Source of the DNA: Apodemus sylvaticus
Lineage: Eukaryota; Chordata; Mammalia; Rodentia; Muridae
Direction: 5' to 3'
Length of the DNA: 64,000 bases
Assembly: GCF_947179515.1 (NCBI RefSeq)
Contig: NC_067481.1
Span: forward strand, 3,199,570 to 3,263,569
The notes under the pieces were generated by a model. It made no database searches. It worked only from the letters and a program-made list of their open reading frames with translations, and had not been told where the DNA came from. Shown one piece after another: positions 19,685 to 34,000 of the stretch. How positions within the stretch are numbered: the first letter of the stretch is position 1; the number at the start of each line of letters is the position of its first letter. Made by a program: the position numbers and the translations under genes.

Positions 19685-22600
19685 GAGACAGGGTTTCTCT
19701 GTATAGCCCTGGCTGTTCTGGAACTCACTCTGTAGGCCAGGCTGGCCTTGAACTCAGAAATTCGCCTGCCTCTGCCTCCCAAGTGCTGGGATTAAAGGCG
19801 TGCGCCACCACGGCCCCACCGCGTGGTGGTATGGATCCTCAAAGATGGTACAGGGGATGGCCACAGGCGGGGTGTGTGTGTGTGTGGGGGGAGTGGAGAG
19901 GAAGAGGAGGTGCCAGGTTCTATGCCAGGTGTGTTGAGAGGGCAGTGGAATCTGTCCTGAGACGGGCGGGTGGTGGTGGTGGTGGTGATGGTGAACAGTG
20001 TCATGACTCTTTGGATGGGACAAAACAGTAATTCTTGAAGAAGCTGGCTGGGGAGGGGCTGGGGCCGGGAGCTGGGGGCCAGGGTATGTGAGAACGGACC
20101 GTGGACTGCAAGGGAACTGCCTGGAGTCACAAGGGGGTATTTGTAGTTGGTTTAAATAAGCATATGGAATTGTGTGAGGCTTTAGTAGGAATGAGGATGA
20201 ATTTTTAAAAGAGGGAGTGGGCGGGGTGTTCAGCTGAGGTGTTTGCCTCAGAAGAGTAAAGGCTTGCCTTTAATCCCCAGAACCCACACGGAAGTGTCAG
20301 GTGTGGCCATGTATGCTAGAGAGGTTGTGCTGGGAATGCGAGGGAGGGACCCCTGGACCCACTGGCCAATGGGAGCCCCTGTCTCAAAGGGAGTGACCGA
20401 TGCTCCTGAGAATCTTGGCTTCCACGAACAGAAGCACACACACATAAACACATACCAGTGTTCACACACAGATGTGCATACACATACAAACACGTAAAAC
20501 AAAGCAGAAGGCAATAAAAGTGCAAGTGCCAACGACTGACAACACCCGGAACTGGTGTTGGTTTCTAGGAGGTGACAGGAACATTCACGTGACACGCGCA
20601 TGCGTAATCTGACAGACCTCCTAAAAATTGAGGATTCATATACAACCTCTGGTCACCTAGGCTTTAGGAAGGGATAGGAGATTTAAATATCTGCTTTTAT
20701 GCGTTCGTTTGATTGGCCTAAGGGTTGCCCCGAGAGCTGACTGTATCTGTGGGGCAGCCTGTAGAAGCGGTCATGAGCGAGCATGCGCAGCAGTAGACTG
20801 AGCCAAGAAGAACCAGCCTCCTTAGTGGGCGTGGCTGATGTAAACACTCATTGCTGCGGTGGGGTAGAGTGTTCCGAGGTGGACATGAACCTGCACGGGC
20901 TCCTCAGTCTGTGGATCGGGGCTGACTGTCGGTGCTGGCCCTCCTAGGTCTCTTATGGGAACATTGTTGGAGCAGGCGCTCGCATTATTGACAGAATGGA
21001 GCTTGACTGGACATATGTCCTGTTGGGTTGCTTCTCTGGGGACCCCTCACTGCGTCTAAAAAACTCCACTCAGCACAGGAAAGCGGAGTGTAGGAGGAAC
21101 CGGAAACGGGGCGGGTGGGGGAGTGACGACAGACTTAGGGTTACAGGAGAATATGATGGGGACTTGTGGACAGAGTGTGCCTTGGGTGGCCAGACATCAA
21201 TCCTGGAAGAAGGGGTTTCGGTGCTAACCTAGACACAGGTGAACAGCCAGATGAAAGAACCAGTTATCCGACGTCAGTTACCAAATTTATCCGACGTCAG
21301 TTACCAAAGGGGCTGGGGAGTGGCTGGGGAGTGGCTGGGGGCTGCAGAGATGGCTCCATTGTTAATGAGCACTTGCTGTTCTTGCAGAGGACTGGAGTTT
21401 GGTTCTCAATGTTCACGTCAAGCAGTTCACAACTGCCTATAACTCCAGCTTCGGGGGAGTCTGCCATTTCTGGTCTCCTCAGCCTGTACACGTGCATGTA
21501 CCCCCATGTGAACACACACACACACAATCAAAAATAATAAAACACGTTTTTTTTTTTTGAGGCAGGGTCTCATTATGTAGTGCTGGCTGTTAAACCAGGC
21601 TGGCCTTGAAGTCATAGAAATCTGCCTCCCAAGTGCTGACTACAGCTAGCTCGAAATAACCAAAATCTTTTTAAAAAGAAAGCACGTGTCGTTGGTTCAC
21701 CGCTGCACAGCACGCCCAGCTGGTGGTCTCAGTGACTCTGTGTTGTAGGGTGTGGAACATGGTAAAGGTCACCTGGTAGATCAGATGGCAGTTATGACTG
21801 AAATGGCCCCAGCGATCGCCAAAGCAGTGCTGCCTGTCACAGCTGAGGCCGGGGTTGCATCTGCCTGTCAGGAGCTGCAGAAGAGTGTGCATGCGGGTTT
21901 TGTGGAGGTGGAGCAAACCCAGCCTTCTGCACGTGTGGAGGGAGGCACTGACTCCTGTGAGCTGAGATCCTGGAGGCAGAGGCGGGAGGAGCCCCTCAGC
22001 TTTTCCCCCACCCTGGCGATGGGGAGCCAGTTTGCTGCAACAATCATAGTTTCTGTGCTTTTCTTTTGAGACAGGATCTTGTGTAGGTCAAACTTAATCT
22101 GGTTTCTCTTTGTAGCTAAGGATGACTTTGAACTCCTGATCCTCCAGCCTCTGCCTCCTGAGTGCTGGGATTACCATATCCAGCCTGCCTATGCTTTGAA
22201 TATCTTTTTAATTTATTTGTTAAATTTATTTATATTTCAAGTGTTATCCCCTTACCCTGGTTTCCCCCCTCCCTGCTTTGAATAGGAAATTGAGGATTTT
22301 TTAAAAACATTTTTTGTTTGTTTTTTTGTTTTTTTGTTTTTGTTTTTTTTTTTCAGACAGGGTTTCTCTGTGTAGCCCTGGCTGTCCTGAAATTCACTCT
22401 GTAAACCAGGCTGGCCTTGAACTCAGAAATCTGCCTGCCTCTGCCTCCCAGTGCTGGGATTAAAGGCGTGCGCCACCACTGCCTGGCTATTTTTTTCTTT
22501 TTGATACAGGGTCTCACTATGTAGTTGAGGGTGGTCTTGAACTTAATATTCCCTTGCCTGGACGCTGGGATGGATTACAGGTGTTAATAGAGGTCATTGT

Positions 22601-25600
22601 CATTATATCTTATGGATGCTAGATGTATTAATTACTTATTTTCTTGCTGTAATGAAATATCTTGACAAAAAGAGTTTAGGGGGGGAGGGCCTTGTTCTGG
22701 CTTGCAGTTCTGAGGGCTACAGTCTGTCTTGGCAGGGATGGCAACAGGGGCTGGGCTGGGTGGCCACGCTGCCCACAGGCAGCAGGGGATGCTGGTGCCG
22801 GTCTCCCTCTCTCCTGTATTGAATCCAGGACTCCAGTGCGTGCCACAGAGGGGCTCGTGGTCCCGGTGACTTGTGCCACCTCAGTTAGCCTGATCTAGGT
22901 GATGCCTTGCAGGCACTCCCAGGCATTGTCTTCTAGGTGATGGCAGGTCCTGTCAAATTGGCAGTCATCACTCCTACACGAGCGCTTTAATGCCACGCTA
23001 CGTCCATGCTCAGCTCACGCATGCGAGCTAGAGAGCAGCCAACAGCCAGAGGCCTTTACGCAGCAATAGGTACATTGGAAAATGGTATCATTTTGATTAG
23101 TTAATCTAATTGATTAGTTGATCTATTTTTTTTAAGTGGCTTCATCTTCAGGTTGTTTTTTATTTTGTTTTAAGAATTATTTATTTTATGTTTGTGAGTA
23201 CACTGTCATTGTCTTCAGACACACCAGAAGAGGGCATCACATTATAGATGGTTGTGAGCCACCATGTGGTTGCTGGGAATTGAACTTAGGACCTCTGGGA
23301 CTGCGGAGCCACCTCTCCAGCCCTGATCTTTTTCTTTTTTTTTTTAATTTAAACTTTTATTCTATGTATATGAGCATCCTGACTACATGTGTGTCTTTAC
23401 ACCATTTGCATGCCTGTTGCCTATGAAGGTCACTAGAGGACGCCTGACCCCTAGGAACTGGAATTACAGACAGTCATGAGCTGCCGTGTGGGTGCTGGGG
23501 ATCGAACCTGGAACCCCTGGGAGAGCAGTCAGTGATCTTAACCACGGAGCCATCTCTCTAGCCACTTGAACCTTAAACTGATGGTCACTTGTCATTTAGT
23601 GAAATCGAGCTACACATCAGAGATGGGATAAGGGCCCTCTGGACCTGGTTTTCTCAGCTTTTTTTTTTTTTTTTTTGTTTTGTTTGAGACAGGGTCTCAC
23701 TGTGTCACACTCTGGCTAGCTTGGAACTTGCTGTTTAGACCAGGCTGGCCTCAAATTGTGGCATTAGAGGCTCTTGGTCCTGCTGTGGGATTAGCGGGCT
23801 GGGAAACGAGGCTTTACAACCCGTATTTGGAAAGGTCAGAGGGCCTTGGTTGCTCGGTGACGTGCATCCCCTGGCTGTCCTAGGATTATATTCTGCACAG
23901 TGCAGGCAGATCCTGGTGTGAGAGGCGAGTGGGGCACAGAGCCTGTGGCCATGTTTGCTAGAATGTAGTCACTGTGCAGCAGCGGGGTCCCCCTCGGGGA
24001 CCTCAACGGTTGCCACGGGCAGGGTGGCCCGACGTGCCGCAGACGGACGACCTGTGCCCGCGGCTCTGGGATGACTCACCTTCATCCTGTGGATCTCGGC
24101 CTTCATGGCTCGGATCTCTGTCTGCCCCGTCTCAGAATCCACGGAGTTGCGCATCTCCTTGGCCAGCTGGATTTTCTTCTCCCAGAGCATGATCTGGTGT
24201 CTTCGGAGGTAGAAGAGGCAGTGTCAGAGGCAGAGCGGGTTTCAGTCGGGGTGACAGAAACCCCGCCTCTGCCCAGGGCTTGGCGTGCACCTGTGCACAT
24301 ACCAAAGCTGGAGGACATTGGGTTTCCTGCTGAATGTGTTCTTCATGTATCCTCAGGACACAAGGTCTCTCCCATGAGCTCAGAGCTCTGTCATCTGGGG
24401 CTGTGGCACACCTGGCCATGCCCGGCTTACATGGGTGCTGGGGACTTGAACTCAGGTCCTCGTGCTTACAGGGCAAGCTCCCTCATCCACTGAGCCAGCT
24501 CCCTGTTTTTTTCTTTTCTACCCTCAATGCTTTGTCATAATATAAAACACTCAGGCTTGGGTTTGTGTGCTACTACTTTTTTTTCGTAAAAAATTAGATT
24601 AACTTTATAAAGTTTATAAAGAAACCGCTCAATGCCCAGAGGCCATTGGCCTGGCTGGTGCTTGCTGCTGAGAGGCGTTCTACAGATCTGTATGGTGGTT
24701 CTGGGGTTCTCCTGGGGCTCAGATGTAACCCAGTGGAGCCATCCCTCCCCACAGACTCTTCACAAGTCTGGTGACCTTTAGCTGAGCCCCTACTCACTCG
24801 GCCTCCACTAGGCTGTTGAGGAGGGTGGCCTTTTCCTCAGAGAGTTCGGTCAGCTTTTCCTGCATTTGGATGGTCTCTCTCTCTGCGTCCTGTGGGGACC
24901 AAGGGGAGCTGTGAGGAGGACTCGGGGCTGTGGCCCCTAGAGCCCCTCAGGACCTGCAAGGCCTCGGAACAATATCCTGATCCCTCCGCAGAGCCACTCT
25001 TGGGAGGCTGCCCAGTGCGAGAGTGCTGAACGCACACCCCGCCGCGGCCTGAGCGGGCAGTGGGCGGGCGGTACCCACCTTCAGCGTGCGCGTGAACTCC
25101 GTCTCCGCCACGACGTTGCTCTGCTCCAGCAGCTCCGAATTGCACCGGTTCTTGTCCAACAGCATGTTGAGCTTGCTCAGGTCGTTGTCCAGGTCCCTCA
25201 TGTGGCGGCTCACGATCTTCTGCTCCCTCTTCTCATGCTCAATCTTGTCTGCAGGGGACAGGCAAGTGGAGGGACGGTGAAGGGTTAGGGGTCCTCAGCA
25301 GGCAGCAGCCATGCTCCTGTGGCACCTCCCTGCTCGGTCTGACTCAACCAGGTGCCCCTCTATGGATGGAGGCTGTGGGGTGGTGTGTGTGTCTCTTCCT
25401 GAACTTTATTTTCCAGAGCCTGGTCGCTGGAGGGAACTGCAAGGACCGCGTGCTGCAGAAGTGCAGGTGGAGAGCAGGGGTGGGTGGGGCGGAGAGTGGA
25501 GGTGGGCGGGACCGAGAGCAGGGGTGGGCGGGGCAGAGAGTGGAGGTGGGCGGGGCCGAGAGCAGGAGCGCGCGTGGGGCTCAGATGCTCTGGGTATCTG

Positions 25601-26751
25601 GGGAAGGCAGGATGGGAAGGAGAAAGACAAAAGATGTTCTTGCCTTTTTTTTTTTTTTTTTGGTTAAAAAAAAAAAGGCAGCAGGCTACAGGACACACAC
25701 AATTCAGCTGTTCATTGCCATTCCCAAACCAGTGTCCTTGGCTGGCTCAGAGCTAAGGTTTTGCATGTGGTTGTCTTTGTCCCAGCTGATCTCAAGCACG
25801 GGGTGGGGGTGGGGAGACTTTGCATCCAGAAGCCGCACACCTGATCCTCCCCAGCTGGTAGGTAGCTGTGAGGAGCCAAAGGCTGCGAGGGGGTGCTGTG
25901 GGATCTCTGGGATGTGGGCAAGCACGGTCGCTCCAGACATTTCGGAGAAGGCCTAACGGGACCACGTGGGACCCAGGAAGTGCTATATGTTGGTGGTGAC
26001 CCTTGGCAGGCCCTGGGGTCTCAGATACAGCTGGTGAGGCTGCTGTAGTAAGGTCGTTTCTCCTGAGCACAGGGTCAACCAGGGAGGACCGACCGCTCGG
26101 GGTGGCTAAGGGTTTTCAACTGTGCTTCTGAGGTCTGTGGTGGGTGGGAACAAAAGGCTCTAGTTAGGGGCGGGGTTGAGATTTGCTGCATCTGTCTGAG
26201 TTCCACAGACCTCGGGAGCACAGGTGAATAACGCAGGCAGGCTAGGTGGCTTCAGCATTTTTTGTGGCTTGCTTTGCCTTTGTTTTGAAACAGGGTCTTT
26301 TCTATGCAGCCCAGGCCAGCCTCAAACTTACAGCCTCCGCCCACCGACTGCTGGGGTTACAGGTGTGCGCCCTGGCCTGGGATTCCGTGGGCGTGGCCGG
26401 AGGAGCTTAGTGCTGTGCAGTCCCTTCCCCAGACCGCCCGCCCCGGCTCACTCTCTATGCGAAGCTTCTTCTGCTCCATGATGTGCACCTCCTTCTTCAG
26501 CTGATCCACGGACAGCAGCTGCTCCTCGCGCTCATGCGTGACCTGGACTAGTTCCTGCTGCAGTCGCAGCCAGGTCATCTGCGCCTCAGCCACTCCAGTG
26601 TTTAACTCCTCTGTCAGCTTCGACAGCCTTTTGATCTCCAGTTCCAGGGGTCCGGCTTCTTCCCCCTGAAGGAGATTTAATCATAGTGAGGCGTGAGCCT
26701 TGGATCCACAGGCGTGCATGTATTATTATTACTTATGTGGGGTGTGTATAC

Positions 26752-26786
<35 letters not shown>

Positions 26787-28642
26787 CGCAGCCTTTCTCG
26801 TACAGCCTCAGGGTCAGGTTTCCACTTTGAGGGTTAGTTTGTTCAGAAAGGGTCTCCTGCTGAACCTGTTACTCACTGGCTGGTTGGGCAGTAGGCCACA
26901 GCAATCCTCCAGCCTCCTCCCCAGCCCTGGGGTGCAGAGGTCCCATGCCTGGCTTTTACTGTGGGTGCGGGGTGGACCCACATCCTATGACGACAAAGCA
27001 CTGCCTTGCCGACTGAGCTAACTCCCGGAAGGCCTCCTTTTGGGCTATGGAGAGCCATCATTCAAGGCATTGACTCCCGAGTCCTGACGGGCCTGGAGGT
27101 CCCAGGTCCTCCGGGTGGGCACAGCTTTGACCCCTGTATACTGGGCACAGTATACAAGGGGACTTTGCATACTGCGCTCTGAGCCCAGACCATCAAGGTT
27201 TAGGGCCTCCCTGACAGCTTGATTTACTTGAGCTGAAGCCCATAGTGGGTCCTCGGGTTACAGGTGCCTGGGAGACAGTTGAGGCCTGGGGCCTCAAATT
27301 CCTTAGGGCCACGTTTCCTGGTGCAGTAGTTAGGTCAAGTCCAGGCCGCCAACTATGTGTCTGTGTGGTTCACAAGCCATTAAGAAAACTGAAAGAATCC
27401 AGTTGTGATGCCACACGGCTGAGGTCCAGCAGGGACACATAGCCCACAAAACAGAAAAACAAAATCAAAAGGTGGCCCACGCCAGGTGTGAATGATGTGG
27501 AATTCTGTTCCAGTTACAGAGGCGGGAGCAGCTGTGTCACCCAGCCTAGACCCTTTCCTTCCTGGTCTCGTGTGACCACAGTACAAGGACCACCGTGGCA
27601 GCACGGCGGCGGCCGAGCATGCGCACGTGGACACTTTGCTGCCGTGGTGGGGGATGGGCGGGGGATAGGTGCCCGCTGTCTGTGAGCACCCACGCCCTGG
27701 CGCAGAGCGGTGCCTCACCCCCAGCACGGACACCATCTGCTCCAGCTGCTTGTTGAAGAAGTTGATGAGGCTCTGCTTCCTCTCGATGAGGATGGTGCGC
27801 CGGACGATCTCGCTCTCGCTGTTGGTGATCAGTTCATTGAATCTCTTCACCTCTTTGTCCAGCTCCGCCAGCGTCTTCTTATGCATGTCTACCTTGCAGT
27901 TGGTGTTGGTGATGTCCAGGGTGGCCTGGGCGATATCGCCGTCAATTTTTGAAAGATGCGTCACCTGAGGGCATGGAGGGCAATAGATGTGAGCGCTCTC
28001 CGCTGGTTGGCAGGGCTAGCCTGCTGTGTCCCTCCTGACAGTCTCCTGCAGGTATACCAGAGAGATCCCTGCATGCAATCAGGAGGAGGCTAACTGGCCT
28101 CGCATCTCGAGGACCTGCAAGGACCACCTCAAAGCACAAGGGGCGTGCTTACCCAATGGAGACAGCTTGCATAAAAGAAAGCTGTGCCGAGGCACATGCC
28201 TGTGATCCCAGCTCATGGGAGGCTGAGGGGGCGTCAGTGTGGGCTACAAAAGACAGTCTCTCTCTCTCTCTCTCAAAAAAGGGGGGGTTGGGGGCTGGTA
28301 TGCTGGCTTGTTCATTTGTTGAGACAGGGTTTCTCTGTGTAGCCCTGGCTGCCCTGGAACTTGCTCTGTAGAACAGGCTGGCCTCGAACTCAGAGATCTG
28401 CCTGTCTCTGCTCCTGGCTGCTGCTTGTCTTTAATCCAAGCACTTGGGAGGCAGAGGTAGGAGGATCACTGTGAGTCTGAGACCACCCTGGTCTTCATAC
28501 TGAGTTCCAGGCCAGCCAGGTTTATATAGTAAGACCTTGAACGGAGAGAGGAAGGGGAGGAGGGAAGGAGTGGACAGGAGAACAGAGGAGAAAGCAAGTT
28601 GTCCACGTCTGATTTTCCTTTAAACAAGCAGGGCACAATTTT

Positions 28643-28679
<37 letters not shown>

Positions 28680-31050
28680 TGTTGATTCTGTCACAAAGCC
28701 ACCAGAAGGACCACCTGGAATCCTACCTTCGTCCCGGTGTTGCGTATGTCCTCCTGCGCCCTCTTGTGCTCCTCAGGAGAGCATGGGGGGACCACACTCC
28801 ACCAATCTCTTTAGTTTGACAGATCCTGTCTCATTTTCTTATGTAATTAAAAAAAAATTCTTTTTGAGAAAGCCTCTCAGTGTCTAGTGCTGGCTGACCT
28901 CAGGCTCAGAGATCCACCCGCCTCTGCCTCCCAGGTGCTGAGATTAAAGCTGTCTGTTTTTTAACAGCTGTGCAGCGTCCTGATCCCTTTCAGGGTATGA
29001 CACCTTTCTTCCTCTTGCACTGTGATCAGGTGGCATGCCACTCTCTGCCACCCAGGCCTGGCCGCCAGGGGACCACAGGACTTCCGCGCTGCCTGAGTTG
29101 ATGATGAGATTCTGCATTGATACCCTTCGGCCCTTCCTCCTGCACCAGCTCCAGACAGCGTGGCTGCCACGTCTGACCCTCTCCCCAGATAGGCTCCTTC
29201 CCTCCAGCACCTGTCACCAGCGCACAGGACTTTTGAGTACTTATGTCCCCTTTCAAGGGCTCTACTTTTGTTAGAAAACCTTGGTAATACACAGTTCTTA
29301 GCCTAAGACTCTTTACTGCCCTCTGGTGGGGAAAGGTGGTGGTAGTTCATGTCCTATCTATGACGGGAAAGGTGGGGCCAGGCTGGCTACTTCACACCTA
29401 CCACGCTCCCCAGAATCTCAAAAGTATCTGGAACCACTTTCCCTCGAGGATGCCTCCCCTGCTCCCAAGGAAAGGACATTCCAAGGAGATGCAGCTGGGC
29501 CATATATGTATGCATTAGCTGCTGCCAGCTGTGTCCAGTCATGACACGTGACTCCCCTCCTGCCAGGGTGTGTGCCAGGGGACATAAGCTCCCCTCCTGC
29601 CAGGGCGTGTGTGAGTCACAGCTACCAAGGCTGCCGGACAAGCGGCTGTCCTTTCAGGGGAACAGGTGGCCACAGCCACATGTACTCCTGACAAGTAGCC
29701 GCCACATCAGGAGCAATGGCTGACTACTGGGCAGGTCGGGTCCTCTGCCGCCTTCGAGATAACAGGAAAGAGCTGAGCCCCCAGGGCCTGAGGCCGCCTG
29801 CGCCCAAGGCCCCAGCCAGATGGAGTGTGGAGGCTCCGGTTCTCAAGGATCCAAGACTTAACGGAACACACACCCAGTGTTCCCCATCTCCCAGGTTCCA
29901 GGACGGAGCCAGAGAGCGTGGGCTGGGATGGCGCGGCTGGGGTTGAAGATGTAGGGAGTGTATCTGCATGGGGTGGGGCAGCTGATAGCGTGGACCCACA
30001 CTGGCAGGCTGGGACCTGACTCTCTTCCTAAGACTATGTGGTGTGAGGAGACAACAGAGCAGTCGTCCTGAGAGAACGTGCCCTCAGCTGCAGTGCTCCC
30101 TTAGCGGGTGGGGCAATGTCCTCCTCAGGGCACCCAAGACAGATTCCTACTGTATGAAGAAATGAAGGAGGAAAAATGAGCAGGGTGTGTGGGCGCACCC
30201 CTCAGTCCAGCACTCGAGAGGTGGAGGCACCCAGCCAGCCATGGGTCTGGGGCTGCCATGTGCTCCTTGGTAAATCCCGGGACAACCAGTTACAGAGAGA
30301 CCAGTCTCAGAAAATAAAGTAAAATAAAATAGAACTGTGTCACGGTTCAGTGAAACTAATAAAAAATGTATTTGATCGGACCTGGAACCAGATATTTAAC
30401 AAGAATGCAGTGTTAGCATGAGTGTGTGTGTGTGTCTAAACGTGTGCAGAAGGAAAGAAACATAGATGGGGTTTCCTGGATGGCAGGACTCCAACCTCTT
30501 ACTGTTTTCTTTTCTTTCTTTGTTTTTTGTTTTGTTTTGTTTTGTTTGAGACAGTGTTTCTCTGTGTAGCCCTGGCTGTCCTGGAACTCACTCTGTAGAC
30601 CAGGCTAGCCTCGAACTCAGAAATCCACCTGCCTCTGCCTCCCAGAGCATTGGGATTACAGGCATGCGCCACCACACCCTGCCTGTTACTGTTTTCACTG
30701 TGTCTTGTTCTCTCCCCGCTTCCTCCTCCCCTCCCCCGCCCCACGTTGGAGGGCAGAACCCGGGGACCCCACGCAGGCTCCCCAAGTGTTTCACAGTAAG
30801 AAATTATTAACAGGATGTGTCATCCCTGCTGCTCAAGGGACTAACTGGGCCATGCTGATCTCAAGTTTGAGCCTAGCCTGGGCTACAGCATAAGTTCAAG
30901 GTCAGCCCAGGCAAACAAAGAGATGTCTTGGGGAGCAGGGTGGGTGGGGTGTGCAGCTAACTCTTCGACCCAGTAAATTGGGTGTGGTGGCCTAGGCGTA
31001 TAATCCCAACACTTAAGAGGTTGGGTAGGAGGATCAGAAATTCAAGGATT

Positions 31051-31090
<40 letters not shown>

Positions 31091-34000
31091 TGCACGCATG
31101 CACACATGCACACACATGCACACATACACACAAACACACATGCACATGCACACACATGCTGTGCAAGCGCGCGCACTCACACAGTGAGTATGAGGCTAGT
31201 TGGAGCAACATGAGACCCTGTCTTAGGGAAGAAGGGAAGGAGGGTGAGGGGCTCTCCGTGCATCACCAGCTTGGTAGCTGGACTCTGGGCTTCATCTCTC
31301 TCTATACAGAGAGTAAGTTAATTAACTAATTAATTAAAATAAGTTACAGGACTGGGTGTGATGGCCCACAACTTTAGTGCCAGCACTGGGGAGGCAGAGG
31401 CAGGCAGATCTCTGAATTCGAGGCCAGCCTGGTCTATGTACCAATGTCCAGGGCGGACAGGGCTACATAGAGAAACCCTATCTCAAAATAAGTAACTATA
31501 GAAAGTATTGCCTTGACGGCTAGAAACAAGGTAATGAGCCCCCTCCCTGCCCCCAGAACCCTCTGCTCCTGTCTCTGGCTCCAGCCTGGCCTCTGCTCCG
31601 TGTGCTGGGGCTACCTACCAGGTTGGTGTTTTCCTTCTGCAGCTTCCGAAGGAGCTGTTGGAAGTACTTGGTCATCTTGCTGGAGGTCCCGTGTTCCTGC
31701 AGCTTGTCCAGGATGGACATGTCCATCTTTTGCCGTAGCTCCTGCTCCTGGTGGACAGCCTGGCGGGTGACTTGGAGCTCACTCAAGACCGCCGAGTGTT
31801 CCTGTGAAGAGCCACGCAGAGGTCGTGCCAATGGATGCCCTCCCGGGGGCTGGCAGAGGGCAGAGGTTGGGGTCGGGGCCCACAGCTCACCACATAGCCC
31901 TTGTTCAGCATCTCCTCCGTGTCCTGCAGGGCGAGCTGGTACGTGTTGAACTCTGTCTGCAGAGCCTCTTGCTTGCTTAAGCACTGGGTGGTCATTTTCT
32001 GCACCAGCGTGGCCTCTGTCTCTGCGCGGTTCAGCAGGCGTGCCAACTTCTCGTTTTTCTCTTCCTCCTGCATGATGGACTTCTTGTAGGCTTCGATCTC
32101 ACTGTCTATGGACTTTACCTGATGCTCACACTCCCTGAGAAACCAAAGGAAAGCCTGTTACAGGCAGGCTGCTTACAGCCGAGACACGCGAGGCTTGGGG
32201 TACACTGTTGTTTTCCAGGAGGTTCACTGAGTGGATTCCACCACACATGAAGAGATAATTTGGGCAGCAACTCTTTTTTTTTTTTGGAAGTTTTTTTTTA
32301 ATGTATATGAGTACACTGTAGCTGTCTTCAGACACACCAGAAGAGGGTGTCAGATCCCCTTATAGATGGTTATGAGCCACCATGTGGTTGCTGGGATTTG
32401 AACTCAGGACCTTCGGAAGAACAGTCAGCACTCTTAACCACTGAGCCATCTCTCCAGCCCTGGTGCCAACTCTTGACTGCTATTTATTTCTGTATGCGTG
32501 TCTTCTAAGTTAGCTTTTCCACTGCTGTGAAAAAAACACTGACCGAAAGCAACTGGGGGAGGAAAGGGGTTGTTTGATTCACAGGTTATGGGCAGTCCAT
32601 TGTCAAGGAAGGCAAGGCGGGAACCTGTAGGCCGGAGCTGACTGAAGCAGAGGCTGTGATGGGGTGCTGCTTCCTGGCTTGCTCAGTCTCCTTTCCTACA
32701 TGGCCCAGGAATGCCAGCGCAGTGGTGGCACGGTCCTGGCGATGTGTGTGTGCACCCTTAGCTGCGGGGGTGGCTCAGTGGTTAGGAGCACTGGCTGCTC
32801 TTCCTGAGGACCCAGGTTCGATTCTTAGCACCCACATGGCAGCTCACAATCATCTAGTTCTAGGGGATCAGACATCTTCGGGCCTTTGTGCATACTGCAC
32901 ATATATGCATTACATAGACATACATGTAGGCAAAACACCCATCTACACTAAATACATAGGTAAATAAATATTTAGTCAGGTGTGGTGACACATATCTTTA
33001 ATGCCAGGACTCAGGAGGCAGAGGCAGGCGGGTCTCTGTGAGTTTGAGGCCAGCCTGGTCTATGCAGCAAGCTTCAGGATGCCCAGAGCCGCACAGACAG
33101 ACTCTGCCTCATAAAACCTTTTCACCTGGCTTTCTTACACGGTTCTGTGGGGCTGAACTCAGGTCCGTGCTTGTATAGTGCGTGTTTCACTAGCCACGAC
33201 TTCTGCCTGGCCCTTGACAACTATTTTCTAGTGTATCAACAGGACCATTGACGGAACCAGATGAGAACCCAAGTGTACAGGTCTTTGCTGCTCTGACTAT
33301 AAGGGGGAAAGGAACCAATCCGAGGGCCAGGTGTGCTGAGAGGTTCGCCTGTCTGTCAGGATGATGTTACCTTGCTCTAGATGGACGCACCAAACTGACT
33401 CTCAGTTCATTAAGTCACCTGTCCGAAGTCCATAGCTCATGGTGTGCCTGGGGCTGGCAGTAGGGCCCGCTTCTACTCTGTCCTCCATGGTTTGGAAAGC
33501 TCATAATTCACCCCAGGTTTTAAAAAGACAGATGCTGAGCCTGCTGGGTGGGGCAGGCCTGTCACTCCAATTGCTCTTTGTCTCAAAACTGACCTGGCGT
33601 GGTGGCACACACTCGTAATCCTGCATCTGGGAGGCAGAAGGAAGTTGGCTGTACTTTAAAGGCCAGCAGGTCTACAGAGTAAGGCCTGCTTCAGCAGTAA
33701 CAGACAGACTGACAGACGGATGGACAGACGGACGGATGAACAGATGAGGCTCTAACTCAGTGGTAGAGAACTTGCCTAGCATGCACGGAGCACTGAGCCT
33801 CACTCCCAGCGTCTCTAGACAAGCCACTCCCACAACACACGGATCCTGGGACGTGTGGGACGGAAGCTGAAATTATTTGTGTGTGAAACTTTACTCCCTT
33901 TTGTCCTGACAGTTCCAGTGTCAGTATCTTAACTTTCTTATTTAAGACAAGAATTCTAAGAGCCCCATTATGTATCCCTGGCTGGTCTGGAGTTCACTAT

